64,000 bases of DNA from Prevotella sp. Lineage in GTDB: Bacteria; Bacteroidota; Bacteroidia; Bacteroidales; Bacteroidaceae. Under the pieces are notes generated by a model, which made no database searches, was not told where the DNA came from, and was given only the letters and a program-made list of their open reading frames with translations. Location of the stretch: the NCBI GenBank assembly GCA_016291085.1, contig JAEEVW010000018.1, forward strand, positions 1-64,000. Reading direction: 5' to 3'. Each line of letters starts with the position of its first letter. The first letter of the stretch is position 1. Shown piece after piece: positions 42,217 through 51,762 of the stretch. A program made the translations under genes and the position numbers.

Positions 42217-43119
42217 ATGATTACATTCCCTATTGCAAAGATAAACCTGGGCCTGAACGTGGTGGAAAAGCGCCCGGACGGATATCACAACCTGCAGACG
42301 GTATTCTACCCCGTACCCGTCAAGGATGCACTCGAAGTAGTAGCCATGGACGAAGCATTCCCTTCTGACGTCGACTGTGACCTGAAGGTTACCGCCGCCC
42401 CGGCCTCCGTTTCCGCTTCGTCCGCCACTGTGCCCGCCGGTTCTCCGGCGGGATCCGCTCCGTCGTCCTTCGATACCGGCGACGAGCAACGCAACCTCGT
42501 AGTCCGCGCCTACCATGTTTTGAAGGCCGACTACCCTGCCCTGCCACGTTGTCACGCACACCTTTGGAAAGGCATACCCACCCAGGCTGGAATGGGAGGC
42601 GGCTCCAGCGACTGTGCCTATATGATTCGGCTGTTAAATACAATGTTCGGCCTCAACCTCACCGAGCAGCAGATGATTGACTATGCCGCCCGACTTGGCG
42701 CCGACTGCGCATTTTTCATCAAGAACGGGCCATGCTATGCTGAAGGCATTGGAGAGCAGCTCGAGGACATCACGCTCGACCTGAGCGGCTGGCACATTGC
42801 CGTTGTCCGTCCCGACATTCCTGTACCCACCAAGAAGGCCTTCGCCCGTATTCGTCCTCACTATCCTGCGAAAAACTGCCGCGACATCGTTATGCAGCCT
42901 GTGGACACATGGCGCGACGAGTTGGTCAACGATTTCGAGGAGAGTGTCTTCGCCCTGCATCCGGAAATAGGACACGTGAAAGAGCAACTATACAAGATGG
43001 GCGCCACCTATGCGGCCATGTCTGGCTCAGGCAGCGCCCTGTTCGGACTGTTTAGGAACCGTCCCGACCAGCTCGGTCAGGCATTCCCCAATATGTTTAC
43101 TTTCTGTAGTCTACTTTAG
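42217..43119 (+). CDS. ispE: 4-diphosphocytidyl-2-C-methyl-D-erythritol kinase
   Basis: A 300-residue GHMP kinase of the MEP isoprenoid pathway. Motifs are AKINLGLNVVEKRPDGYHNLQTVFYPV, GIPTQAGMGGGSSDCAYM (ATP-binding Gly/Ser loop) and MSGSGSALFGLF. Residues about 60-90 carry a low-complexity Ala/Ser/Gly/Pro insert (APASVSASSATVPAGS and so on) in a region where the family has only a short loop; its DNA is far more GC-rich than its surroundings and contains a perfect CCCGCCGG-TTCT-CCGGCGGG hairpin (42433-42452). The enzyme core is otherwise complete. Confidence 0.95.
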   Translation: MITFPIAKINLGLNVVEKRPDGYHNLQTVFYPVPVKDALEVVAMDEAFPSDVDCDLKVTAAPASVSASSATVPAGSPAGSAPSSFDTGDEQRNLVVRAYHVLKADYPALPRCHAHLWKGIPTQAGMGGGSSDCAYMIRLLNTMFGLNLTEQQMIDYAARLGADCAFFIKNGPCYAEGIGEQLEDITLDLSGWHIAVVRPDIPVPTKKAFARIRPHYPAKNCRDIVMQPVDTWRDELVNDFEESVFALHPEIGHVKEQLYKMGATYAAMSGSGSALFGLFRNRPDQLGQAFPNMFTFCSLL

Positions 43120-43132
43120 TCTTTCTAATAGT

Positions 43133-43747
43133 TCATTCTTTGTCATTTCGTTCGCCCAGCAGCGCCGAAGTACGAACACGGCTGAGCGTTTCGGGAGTCA
43201 TCTGCAGATAGCTGGCAATATAAACCAGCGGGGCGCGCAACACCAATTGTGGCGAGCGCTTCACCAGTTTCGCATAACGCTCCTGGGCAGACTCAAAGCG
43301 AAGCATGTCGGCATGAACCTGTGAGATAATAAGTGATTCCTCCAAAATCTTACGATACATCATCTGGATGTTCACATTACGGACTGCTTCGTGCTCCAGT
43401 TTCTTCTTGGGCAGAGCGAAAAGTATGGTAGGCTCCAGCGCCACAATCTGCTGCGAAGAAGGCTGTTCCTTGAACAGGCTCTCAATGCTCATCACGATGT
43501 TGTCCTCAGTGGCCATATACTCCGTCAGTTCCTTCTCGTTTTTATAATAGAACTGGCGCACCAAGCCTTTTGCCACCCAGTATATGTTTTCGCAAATTTC
43601 ACCCTCATGAAGGATGATTTCGCCTTTTTGGAATTTCATGGGCACCAAAATACTCTCGAGCACGTCGAGCTCTTCGTGAGTCATGGTGCTGTAGCGACGA
43701 GCCAATTCACGCGCCACATCTCTTGTTGTCAGTCCGATTGTAGCCAT
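43133..43747 (-). CDS. Crp/Fnr-family transcriptional regulator
   Basis: A 204-residue regulator with a cyclic-nucleotide-binding-like beta-barrel (VPMKFQKGEIILHEGEICENIYWVAKGLVRQFYY), a dimer helix (VNIQMMYRKILEESLIISQVHADMLRFESAQERYAKLVKRSP) and a short winged helix-turn-helix (APLVYIASYLQMTPETLSRVR). There are no FNR-type N-terminal cysteines, and the ligand-binding arginine/serine set of CRP is not evident, so the effector is unknown. It is convergent with ispE and downstream of lepA by 60 bp. Confidence 0.93.
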   Translation of the reverse strand: MATIGLTTRDVARELARRYSTMTHEELDVLESILVPMKFQKGEIILHEGEICENIYWVAKGLVRQFYYKNEKELTEYMATEDNIVMSIESLFKEQPSSQQIVALEPTILFALPKKKLEHEAVRNVNIQMMYRKILEESLIISQVHADMLRFESAQERYAKLVKRSPQLVLRAPLVYIASYLQMTPETLSRVRTSALLGERNDKE

Positions 43748-43807
43748 ATTGTCTTTTCTTCTTCTTTATTATTAGTTATTAGTTTTCAGTTTCTTCAAGA
43801 ATTGTAT

Positions 43808-45589
43808 TTAATCGAGTTTCAACACGGCGAGGAAAGCTTTCTGCGGGACCTCCACATTGCCGATTTGCTTCATACGTTTCTTACCGCGTTTCTGTTTCTC
43901 CAGCAATTTACGCTTACGGCTCACATCGCCTCCGTAACATTTTGCCGTCACATCTTTTCTGACCTGTTTTACTGTCTCGCGAGCAATGATTTTCGCACCG
44001 ATGGCAGCCTGAATGGCAATGTCGAACTGCTGACGCGGAATCAGTTCCTTCAACTTCTCACACATTCGGCGACCGAACGTTACGGCATTGTCTTGATGCG
44101 TCAGCGTCGACAGGGCGTCTACCGGCTCACCATTCAGCAGGATGTCGAGTTTTATCAGTTTCGATGGGCGGAACGAATCGATGTGATAGTCGAACGATGC
44201 ATAACCCTTTGAAATACTCTTCAGTTTATCATAGAAGTCAATCACGATTTCACCCAGCGGCAGCATGAAACGCAGCTCAACACGTCCACCCGAGACATAT
44301 TGCTGGTCTATCAACTCGCCACGCTTGTCCAGACAGAGTGTCATGATGGGGCCGATATAGTCGGCAGCAGTAATGATCGATGCCTTGATATACGGCTCTT
44401 CGATGTGATCTATCATCGTCTGGTCGGGCAATCCGGAAGGATTATGCACTTCCTTCTCCTCGCCCTGCTTCGTGTAACACATATAGGTCACGTTAGGCAC
44501 CGTCGTGATGACATCCATGTCAAACTCACGGTCCAGACGCTCCTGCACAATCTCCATATGCAACAAGCCCAGGAAGCCGCAACGGAATCCGAAGCCAAGG
44601 GCTACGGAAGTCTCAGGCACGAAGGTCAGCGAGGCATCGTTCAACTGCAGCTTCTCCAACGAGGCACGCAGGTTTTCGTAATCCGTGGGATCAATGGGAT
44701 AGACACCGGCAAACACCATAGGCTTCACTTCCTGGAACCCCTCGATGGCTTTTTCACAAGGACGGGCCACGTGAGTGATGGTATCACCGACCTTCACTTC
44801 CTTGGCATTCTTGATACCCGAAATGATGTATCCCACCTCGCCGGTATGCATCTCCTTACGGGGAATCATGTCCATCTTCAGCACGCCCACCTCATCGGCG
44901 TCATACTCCATTCCGGTATTGAAGAATTTCACTTTGTCGCCAGGTCGGATGCTACCGTTCAGTATCTTGAAATAAGCAATGATGCCACGGAAGGAATTGA
45001 ACACAGAGTCGAAAATCAATGCCTGCAGGGGAGCCTTTTCATCGCCCTTGGGATGAGGAATGCGCTCGACAACAGCATTCAGGATATCCTCCACGCCCTC
45101 GCCGGTCTTTCCGCTGGCACGGATAATGTCCTCGGGGTCGCACCCAATCAGATCTACTATTTCGTCCTCCACCTCGTCGGGCATGGCCGAAGGCATGTCA
45201 ATCTTGTTGATGACCGGAATGATCTCCAAGTCGTTGTCTATCGCCAGATAAAGATTCGAGATGGTCTGAGCCTGAACGCCCTGGGTGGCATCGACCACCA
45301 GCAGCGCACCTTCGCAGGCGGCAATGGAACGCGACACTTCGTACGAGAAGTCAACGTGTCCCGGGGTATCAATCAGGTTCAGGATATATTTCTCACCCTT
45401 GTACATATACTCCATCTGGATGGCGTGACTCTTGATCGTGATGCCACGCTCGCGCTCCAGATCCATGTCGTCCAACATCTGTCCCTCCGTCACCTGGATG
45501 GTCTTTGTATACTCCAGCAGACGGTCGGCCAGCGTCGACTTACCATGGTCGATATGCGCAATGATGCAAAAGTTTCTTATATGGTCCAT
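43808..45589 (-). CDS. lepA: Elongation factor 4 (LepA)
   Basis: A 593-residue translational GTPase that acts on stalled or back-translocating ribosomes. G motifs are [14 protein letters not shown] (G1), [12 protein letters not shown] (G2), [12 protein letters not shown] (G3), NKIDMPSA (G4). The LepA-specific C-terminal domain is present (for example [25 protein letters not shown]). A -7 box TATCTTTG (complement of 45615-45622) lies upstream, and the leader contains the palindrome GTGTATACAC (45594-45603), so regulation by a repressor is possible but unproven. Confidence 0.97.
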   Translation of the reverse strand: MDHIRNFCIIAHIDHGKSTLADRLLEYTKTIQVTEGQMLDDMDLERERGITIKSHAIQMEYMYKGEKYILNLIDTPGHVDFSYEVSRSIAACEGALLVVDATQGVQAQTISNLYLAIDNDLEIIPVINKIDMPSAMPDEVEDEIVDLIGCDPEDIIRASGKTGEGVEDILNAVVERIPHPKGDEKAPLQALIFDSVFNSFRGIIAYFKILNGSIRPGDKVKFFNTGMEYDADEVGVLKMDMIPRKEMHTGEVGYIISGIKNAKEVKVGDTITHVARPCEKAIEGFQEVKPMVFAGVYPIDPTDYENLRASLEKLQLNDASLTFVPETSVALGFGFRCGFLGLLHMEIVQERLDREFDMDVITTVPNVTYMCYTKQGEEKEVHNPSGLPDQTMIDHIEEPYIKASIITAADYIGPIMTLCLDKRGELIDQQYVSGGRVELRFMLPLGEIVIDFYDKLKSISKGYASFDYHIDSFRPSKLIKLDILLNGEPVDALSTLTHQDNAVTFGRRMCEKLKELIPRQQFDIAIQAAIGAKIIARETVKQVRKDVTAKCYGGDVSRKRKLLEKQKRGKKRMKQIGNVEVPQKAFLAVLKLD

Positions 45590-45685
45590 ATACGTGTATA
45601 CACAAAATGTAATGCAAAGATAAGGAAAAAAAATGTAATCTCCTTACACTTGTATGCAGTTTTTAAATAATTTAAGGTTCGAACG

Positions 45686-46489
45686 CTATTCCAGTTCGAA
45701 AACTCCCGTGGGAGAATTGCGCTTGAGAACCTCAAGTTGGAGGTCTACTCCAGCTATAATGCCATAGTCGCGCAACAGGCTCTCAACGGTTTTCCGCGCC
45801 AGTTCCGGGTGGTTGTTCTCCTCGCTCAGGTGACAGAGCCACACGTTTTGCAAATCCTCGGACATGTTTTCTATTAAAGCCAGTGCACAGTTGCGATTGC
45901 TCAGGTGCCCCGTCTGCGACAGGATGCGCGTCTTGAGGAACTGCGGATAAGGTCCACTCATAACCATTTCCTCGTCATGATTAGCCTCAATGACCAAGTG
46001 ACGGGCACGACGGATATACTCCTTCATCTCGTCAGTCACGGTACCCACATCGGTCATCACACAGAAATTGGTGCCTTCAGCCTCGATGAAATAGCCCACA
46101 TTGTCGCTGCTGTCGTGCGGCACACCAAACGCCGTCACCGTGAAGTCGCCAATCTGCTGCGTCTTGCCTTTCTCTATGACACGCGCCAAATCGGCTGAAA
46201 TCTTCTGCGTGATGCAATAGTTACGATTGATTCCGACATGCACTTCGCGGGTGGCATAGACGGGAATGTTGTAGTCGTGACTGAACGAACCCACCGACTT
46301 GATGTGATCGGCATGGTCGTGAGTGATCAGCACATGATGAACCGCCGAAAGACTGAAACCATATTCACGGAAGTCTTTCTTCAACCCTCTCAGACCCACT
46401 CCGAGGTCTATCAGCAGGGCATCGTTTGGAGTAGTGAGCAGATAGCAGTTTCCGCTGCTTCCACTACCAAAAGAGATGAATTTCATCAT
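45686..46489 (-). CDS. MBL-fold metallo-hydrolase, YycJ/WalJ type
   Basis: A 267-residue metallo-beta-lactamase-fold protein. It has ISFGSGSSGNCYLLT, VLITHDHADHIKSVG (HxHxDH zinc ligands), the later FCVMTDVGTVTDEM, VIEANHDEEMV and LCHLSEENNHPELA. This is the YycJ/WalJ subgroup, linked in Firmicutes to cell-wall or DNA-repair coordination, with unknown substrate. The ORF could start at 46513, but a -7 box (complement of 46511-46518) covers that codon, so MMKF at 46489 is preferred. Confidence 0.93.
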   Translation of the reverse strand: MMKFISFGSGSSGNCYLLTTPNDALLIDLGVGLRGLKKDFREYGFSLSAVHHVLITHDHADHIKSVGSFSHDYNIPVYATREVHVGINRNYCITQKISADLARVIEKGKTQQIGDFTVTAFGVPHDSSDNVGYFIEAEGTNFCVMTDVGTVTDEMKEYIRRARHLVIEANHDEEMVMSGPYPQFLKTRILSQTGHLSNRNCALALIENMSEDLQNVWLCHLSEENNHPELARKTVESLLRDYGIIAGVDLQLEVLKRNSPTGVFELE

Positions 46490-46596
46490 GTCGTTTTGCA
46501 AAATTTCGTGCAAAGGTAATAAAAAGTTTAGAGTTTTAAGCGGGAAGTTTAGAGAATTTTGTACTTTTGCATCGATTTTTTACTTATTTAATATTT

Positions 46597-47037
46597 ATGC
46601 GACAACTGTTTTTTCTCCTCACAGCCCTCACAATGGCAAGTTGCAACGCTGGTTTCGAGGGCGACGATGCCGCTCTGGACGTGGCCTCCCAATGGGCTGA
46701 TGCCTATTTCAACTGTGATTTCCACGAGGCAGCGAACTACGCTACACCGGAAAGCGACAAATGGCTTCGCTTTGCAGCCTCCAACATCACGGAGCAAGAC
46801 TTACAGACTTTACAGGGAAATGCCACCGCAACTGCTGACGACTATTTCACCGTAGCCAACGACACCCTGCGCGTCGTCACGCTGCATGTCCGGAATTTCC
46901 TGAAGCCTGCCGTTGTCGGATCAACGCCCCAGCTACAGGAGGAAGGCACATTCCTGGTAACCGTCGTCAAGCGCGACGGCAAGTGGAAGGTTAGAATGGA
47001 AGACCTACCGCGAAGTGAAAAGCAAAGTCGCGACTGA
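46597..47037 (+). CDS. Small lipoprotein, possibly DUF4878-like
   Basis: A 146-residue lipoprotein beginning RQLFFLLTALTMASCNAGFEGDDAA (lipobox MASC). The remainder is an NTF2-like fold (AADVASQWADAYFNCDFHEAANYATPESD, KRDGKWKVRMEDLP near the end), as in small periplasmic DUF4878 proteins. A longer frame starts at 46567, but that codon lies inside the -7 box TACTTTTG (46562-46569), so 46597 is used. The last 47 bases overlap the tail of the convergent TamA-like gene. Confidence 0.72.
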   Translation: MRQLFFLLTALTMASCNAGFEGDDAALDVASQWADAYFNCDFHEAANYATPESDKWLRFAASNITEQDLQTLQGNATATADDYFTVANDTLRVVTLHVRNFLKPAVVGSTPQLQEEGTFLVTVVKRDGKWKVRMEDLPRSEKQSRD

Positions 47038-49198
47038 ATTTGGGATACACTAGCGGGAAGTGTTCCCGACTGGTCTCATAAGCGGGATTGACGGCTTTCA
47101 TACCCATATCGAAACGAAGGATGAAATAGTCAAAATTCAGTCGCAAACCGAGACCATAGCTCACAGCCAGCTGTCGCCAGAACTCTGAAAGCCGGAACTG
47201 GCCACCGGGACGGTCCTCATAGTCGCGCAACGTCCAGATGTTACCGGCATCGACAAACAGTGCTCCGCCGAATTTCCAGAACAGATGGGCGCGATACTCC
47301 AGATTCAGGTCCAGTTTCATGTCGCCCGTATTCAGCAGATAGTCTATCCTTCCATCATTCTTATAATTGCCCGGTCCCAGACTTCGCACACTCCAACCAC
47401 GCACACTATTGGCACCACCCGAGAAATAGGTCTTCTCGAAAGGCAGGACATCACTATTCCCATAAGGATAGGCAATGCCCAGTCCCACATGGAACACGAG
47501 CTGGTTGCTGTAGTTCAGCTGGAAATTGCGCGTATAGTCGACATCACCCTTCACATATTGTGCAAAGGCTACATCCAGGAAGGTATATGCTCCTTCGCTG
47601 TTTTTGTGGAATCCCAAAGTGTGTGCCATCAGACTGAGCAGGTTACCGCCCGTCTCGATATTGGTCTTGATGGCAAAATTGCCGTTGCTGTAGGAATAAC
47701 GGAACCCCGTGCGCATCAGGAAAATGTCAGAATAATTGTATAGCAGCAGCGAGTTCCGGTAATCATCATTGTTCAGGTATTCGTCTTCGAACTTATCGCT
47801 GATCCAGGGCATCGATATGAAGTTCAAATCCAGCAGGTCGATCTGATAGCGGTCACGATGCTTGGGATCGTTCCACAAATAACGCCAACTGGCGGAAAAC
47901 ACGCGACGAAGAAACTCCGGACGGTTCTGCAGGTCGTACATCAGCGACACCTCAGACGATGCATTGATGCGCCTGCGGAACGAATTGCTCAGAAACGGGG
48001 CAATGAATCGGGGAAACGTCAATCGGGTTTGTAAACTATATTCAAGGAAGTCGGAGTTCGAATAGCCCTCGAGACCCTTGATGGCCTCATAGGCTCCGCG
48101 CAGCTCCACCGTCAGCAGTTCCGAGCCGTGAAACAGGTTGCGGTTCTGGTATGTCAACGACGCTGCAGCACCGAAATCGCCTGCCGTATTAGTACCCTCA
48201 GGCTGGAACGAAACCGACGAAGGCATGTTGGTGCTGATCTGGATGTCGCAGTCGAGCAGCGAGCTGTCGGGCACCTCGCGGAAACCGATGTTCGTATAGC
48301 GGACAGCCCCCAGTCGGCCGAAATGGTTGTAGGTCGTCTGCAGGTCAGCGGCAGAATAGAGCTCTCCCTTGCGGATAAAGGTATTGCTGCGCAACACGTT
48401 GGGGCGCAGGTGGATGACGGAATCGTCGGCATTGCCGCTCCGGTAGCGAACATCGCGGACGGTGTATTGGCTATGGGCGGTATCGGCCACCTGGTTGTTA
48501 CGGAAGCGGTGGAGCACCAGCGTCAGGTCAACACCAGTGCTTTCCGGCACAGAATCAGCCATGAACGTAATGAAGTCCTTGTTGAAGCGGTAGTAGCCCT
48601 GATTGGTGAGCTGCTGGGTGATGCGCTTTCGCTCGTTGTCGAGGTTCTCGATGCTGAACGTCATTCCACGGCGCAGTTCCCAGTTCTGCGGGTCGTCCAA
48701 ATGAAGCAACCGGACAATGGCCGTGTCCTGAATGTCGTAGTTGACATGCCGGATAGAATAAATAGGCCCGGGGTGCACATTATAGGTGGTTTTCAGTTTG
48801 CGACCCTTGATGGTATTCTCCGCGTCGACGCTGGCCCGCAGGTAACCCATATTCTGAATCTGCACCTGCAAACTGTTGACCGACTGCCGCGTCTGCACAG
48901 AATCGTAGAGCATAGGGGCCTCGCCGATGGAGCGCAGCATGCGATTGAGCCACCGCGTCGTGTCGCGTCCGGAGAGAGAATAGGTATAAAGAGGTATCTT
49001 GATGGCCGAAAACCATCGGGAATTGCCCGTCTGGCGCACATACATCTTCATGTCGGTAGTCGACAGCCCGCGAACAGGCTGATCGGTCTTCACCTGAACC
49101 TTATCCAACAGATAGTCGCCTTCAGCAACGTATTTCGTCTCTGAACACGACGTCAAAATCAAGACCAACAATACCGCAAAGAGTGCTATCTTCTTCAT
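46991..49198 (-). CDS. BamA/TamA-family outer-membrane protein, lipoprotein form
   Basis: A 735-residue protein with a lipoprotein signal (KKIALFAVLLVLILTSC), POTRA-like domains to about residue 330, and a C-terminal 16-stranded Omp85 barrel (SYSNGNFAIKTNIETGG, YPYGNSDVLPFEKTYFSGGANSVRGW - the VRGF/RGW motif of strand L6 - and ending FALHFAVGLPF). The ORF extends to 49321, but the -7 box at 49207-49214 fixes the start at 49198. A lipidated TamA-like member is typical of Bacteroidetes; it may insert or export outer-membrane proteins. Confidence 0.9.
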   Translation of the reverse strand: MKKIALFAVLLVLILTSCSETKYVAEGDYLLDKVQVKTDQPVRGLSTTDMKMYVRQTGNSRWFSAIKIPLYTYSLSGRDTTRWLNRMLRSIGEAPMLYDSVQTRQSVNSLQVQIQNMGYLRASVDAENTIKGRKLKTTYNVHPGPIYSIRHVNYDIQDTAIVRLLHLDDPQNWELRRGMTFSIENLDNERKRITQQLTNQGYYRFNKDFITFMADSVPESTGVDLTLVLHRFRNNQVADTAHSQYTVRDVRYRSGNADDSVIHLRPNVLRSNTFIRKGELYSAADLQTTYNHFGRLGAVRYTNIGFREVPDSSLLDCDIQISTNMPSSVSFQPEGTNTAGDFGAAASLTYQNRNLFHGSELLTVELRGAYEAIKGLEGYSNSDFLEYSLQTRLTFPRFIAPFLSNSFRRRINASSEVSLMYDLQNRPEFLRRVFSASWRYLWNDPKHRDRYQIDLLDLNFISMPWISDKFEDEYLNNDDYRNSLLLYNYSDIFLMRTGFRYSYSNGNFAIKTNIETGGNLLSLMAHTLGFHKNSEGAYTFLDVAFAQYVKGDVDYTRNFQLNYSNQLVFHVGLGIAYPYGNSDVLPFEKTYFSGGANSVRGWSVRSLGPGNYKNDGRIDYLLNTGDMKLDLNLEYRAHLFWKFGGALFVDAGNIWTLRDYEDRPGGQFRLSEFWRQLAVSYGLGLRLNFDYFILRFDMGMKAVNPAYETSREHFPLVYPKFSRDFAFHFAVGLPF

Positions 49199-49206
49199 TC
49201 TGCCGG

Positions 49207-49238
49207 CAAAGATAGTGTAAATCGAATGAAAAACCAAA
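49207..49238 (-). promoter_or_regulatory. Promoter of the TamA-like gene, with extended -33 element
   Basis: On the minus strand: TTTGG, 20 bp, TATCTTTG (complement of 49207-49214), then eight bases to the ATG. The -33 box lies inside plus-strand AAAAACCAAATTAATTTGAG, nearly identical to the motif upstream of queA. Confidence 0.85.
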
Positions 49239-49995
49239 TTAATTTGAGTTTTTCTGAGATGCAACCTATCTTCTCCGAAGGAAAAATTACGAAAAGTTGA
49301 GCACAAAACAAAGAAAGTCATTTCTTTTTTTTATCGAGACGGAGTAATTTCACCTGGTGAGAGATAGTGCAAAATATCGATTAAGCGAAGGAAATGAGCC
49401 AAAAATAACCCTCCCTTATTCGGCCATAAGGACGGGTTATTGACAGATAACCGAGGGTTATTATGTCTTTTGAGGCCTGCGAGAGGAGTAATTTCACAAA
49501 TTCTGTGCCTTTTGCAGGACTGGGCATCGCCGGAGCGGTGCTGCTAAAAATAATGTAATTCATTGATACTTAGGGGTTTAAATTGTTACTTGATACTGAA
49601 TGAGTGCTCTTTGTAGTCTCAGTCTCAGAGTCTCAGTTGTTTTTTTAAGTACCCCCATTTCTCTTCTTATATATATTATATATATCTATATTATTGATTA
49701 TTAGATAGTTACAAGAATATGAAAAGAAGAATTCGCAATGAAGGGTATCTTTTTTTTGAACTGAGATTTGAGACTGAGACTGTTTTTACCTTTTTACTTC
49801 TCTACCAGGCCCTCCAGTACCCACAGCTATCATTGTGATGAACAAACGCCGAGCAGACCATTATTATTCCTATTTTGCCTAAATACATTTAAATATCCGT
49901 GCGAAATGGCGGTGGAATGAAACAAAATTACTATCTTTGCAGTCTAGTAAAGAAAAATATCGGATAAATTATAAAACAACAAAACGTAATCTATT
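49239..49995. other. 757-bp gene-free region
   Basis: No convincing gene. It contains the extended motif above, an exact 13-bp direct repeat GGAGTAATTTCAC (49341-49353 and 49485-49497), an inverted repeat AATAACCCTC / GAGGGTTATT (49404-49413 and 49453-49462), the large inverted repeat at 49615-49781, a TTTTTACC-type repeat (49783-49805), and a -7 box TATCTTTG (49932-49939) 56 bp before the HIT gene. Confidence 0.6.
49615..49781. repeat. Large imperfect inverted repeat made of GTCTCA words
   Basis: Left arm 49615-49638 (AGTCTCAGTCTCA, gag, TCTCAGTT) and right arm 49759-49781 (AACTGAGA, tt, TGAGACTGAGACT) pair over 21 bp with one small internal loop. The 120-base loop is AT-rich. Confidence 0.85.
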
Positions 49996-50421
49996 ATGCA
50001 AAGTGACCCCAAGCAGTGCCTGTACTGCACTAATAATCAGACACTTCACGATCTGATGATTGAAATCTGCGAGCTGTCAGTTTCTCGCGCGTTCCTGTTT
50101 AAAGAGCAGACCTATCGCGGTCGTTGTCTCGTAGCCTATAAGGACCATGTGAACGACCTGAACGAATTGTCGGACGAGGACCGTAATGCCTTTATGGCCG
50201 ACGTGGCCCGCGTAACCCGAGCTATGCAGAAGGCTTTCAACCCCGAGAAAATCAACTACGGTGCCTACAGCGACAAGCTCTCGCACCTGCATTTCCACCT
50301 GGCTCCGAAATATGTCGACGGCCCAGACTACGGCGGCACGTTCCAGATGAACCCAGGCAAGGTGTATCTCTCGGACGCTGAATACGCTGAGTTGATTGAG
50401 AAAATCAAGGAAAACCTTTAA
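49996..50421 (+). CDS. HIT family protein
   Basis: A 141-residue histidine-triad nucleotide-binding protein. The triad is HLHFHLAPK near residue 96; CLYC near the N-terminus and RGRCLVAYKDHVNDLNELSDED are also present. Family members hydrolyse AMP-lysine, AMP-NH2, or other nucleoside phosphoramidates. The unusual N-terminal CxxC pair may bind zinc, as in some HIT proteins. It is the first of three co-directional genes. Confidence 0.93.
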   Translation: MQSDPKQCLYCTNNQTLHDLMIEICELSVSRAFLFKEQTYRGRCLVAYKDHVNDLNELSDEDRNAFMADVARVTRAMQKAFNPEKINYGAYSDKLSHLHFHLAPKYVDGPDYGGTFQMNPGKVYLSDAEYAELIEKIKENL

Positions 50422-50457
50422 AAGGTAAAAAGGTAAAAAAGTAAAAAGGTAAAAATA
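50421..50457. repeat. 8-bp-period A-rich repeat between HIT and DUF1015
   Basis: AAAAGGTA, AAAAGGTA, AAAAAGTA, AAAAGGTA-type units fill the gap between the HIT stop and the DUF1015 ATG at 50465. It is the complement of the T-rich words at 8547 and 31213. Confidence 0.85.
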
Positions 50458-50464
50458 ATAATTC

Positions 50465-51712
50465 ATGGCAATCGTAAAACCATTTAAAGGAATCCGTCCG
50501 CCGAAGGAATTGGTGGAACAGGTAGAGAGTCGCCCCTACGACGTGCTGGACTCAGAGGAAGCGCGTGCCGAGGCTGGCGACAACGAAAAGAGTCTGTATC
50601 ACATCATCAAGCCCGAGATTGACTTCCCCGTAGGCACTAGCGAATACGACCCTCGCGTCTACGAGAAGGCCGCCGAGAACTTCCAGAAGTTCCAGGACAA
50701 GGGTTGGCTGGTTCAGGACGAACGTGAACATTATTATATTTATGCCCAGACGATGAACGGCAAGACTCAGTACGGACTGGTGGTCTGCGCCCATACCGAC
50801 GACTATATGGCCGGCCGCATCAAGAAGCACGAGCTGACGCGTCGCGACAAGGAAGAGGACCGCATGAAGCACGTTCGCGTGAACAATGCCAACATCGAGC
50901 CCGTGTTCTTTGCCTATCCTGACAACACCGTTCTGAACGACCTGATTATGCGCTACGCTGCCACCGAGCCTGAGTACGACTTCATCGCTCCTATTGACGG
51001 TTTCCGTCATCAGTTCTGGGTGATCAGCGACGACAAGGACACGCAGACCATCACCGACGAGTTTGCCAAGATGCCTTCGATGTATATCGCTGACGGCCAC
51101 CATCGTTCGGCTGCTGCTGCCCTGGTCGGAGCCGAAAAGCAGAAGCAGAATCCCAACCACAAGGGCGACGAGGAGTACAACTTCTTTATGGCCGTTTGCT
51201 TCCAGGCTTCGCAGTTGACCATTCTGGACTACAACCGCGTGGTGAAGGACCTGAACGGACTGAGTTCGGAGGAATTCCTGGCAGCCCTGAAGAAAAACTT
51301 CGACGTGGAGGACAAGGGCACGGAAATCTACAAGCCCCAGCAGTTGCACGAGTTCTCGCTATATCTTGACCAGCACTGGTTTAGCCTGAAAGCGAAGGAA
51401 GGCACCTACGACAACAGCGATCCTATCGGCGTGCTCGACGTGGACATCTCAAGCCGTCTGATTCTCGACGAGATTCTGAACATCGGCGACCTGCGTTCGT
51501 CACAGCGCATCGACTTCGTTGGAGGCCTGCGCGGTCTGGGTGAACTGAAACGCCGTGTGGACAGCGGTGAGATGCGCGCAGCACTGGCCCTGTATCCCGT
51601 GTCGATGCAGCAGATTATGGACATTGCCGACAGCGGTAAGATTATGCCGCCGAAGGCTACTTGGTTCGAGCCGAAACTGCGCTCAGGACTGGTGATACAT
51701 AAATTATCCTAG
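50465..51712 (+). CDS. DUF1015 family protein
   Basis: A 415-residue cytosolic protein of typical length for DUF1015. Markers are IVKPFKGIRPPKELVEQVESRPYDVLDSEEARAEA near the start and MYIADGHHRSAAAALV, the conserved DGHHR segment, in the centre. Many members resemble HPr-kinase/phosphoserine-linked proteins in serine biosynthesis operons (near serA and serC), though no such genes are present here. Stop codon TAG lies inside the first CCTAGG of the next repeat. Confidence 0.92.
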   Translation: MAIVKPFKGIRPPKELVEQVESRPYDVLDSEEARAEAGDNEKSLYHIIKPEIDFPVGTSEYDPRVYEKAAENFQKFQDKGWLVQDEREHYYIYAQTMNGKTQYGLVVCAHTDDYMAGRIKKHELTRRDKEEDRMKHVRVNNANIEPVFFAYPDNTVLNDLIMRYAATEPEYDFIAPIDGFRHQFWVISDDKDTQTITDEFAKMPSMYIADGHHRSAAAALVGAEKQKQNPNHKGDEEYNFFMAVCFQASQLTILDYNRVVKDLNGLSSEEFLAALKKNFDVEDKGTEIYKPQQLHEFSLYLDQHWFSLKAKEGTYDNSDPIGVLDVDISSRLILDEILNIGDLRSSQRIDFVGGLRGLGELKRRVDSGEMRAALALYPVSMQQIMDIADSGKIMPPKATWFEPKLRSGLVIHKLS

Positions 51713-51748
51713 GTTCTCCTAGGAAATCCTAGGAGGTCCTAGGCCATC
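51709..51748. repeat. Four CCTAGG units with exact 10-bp period
   Basis: CCTAGG begins at 51709, 51719, 51729 and 51739, with four variable bases between copies. The first copy contains the DUF1015 stop codon. It is followed by 14 bp to the YigZ gene. Confidence 0.92.
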
Positions 51749-51762
51749 ATAGAAAAACAACG

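Noticed and set aside
42433..42452. Terminator at the hairpin inside ispE
   Set aside because: The hairpin is in the middle of an intact coding frame and has no T run.
49381..49563. A 60-codon minus-strand frame in the gene-free region
   Set aside because: No promoter, no recognised motif, and it overlaps simple inverted and direct repeats.
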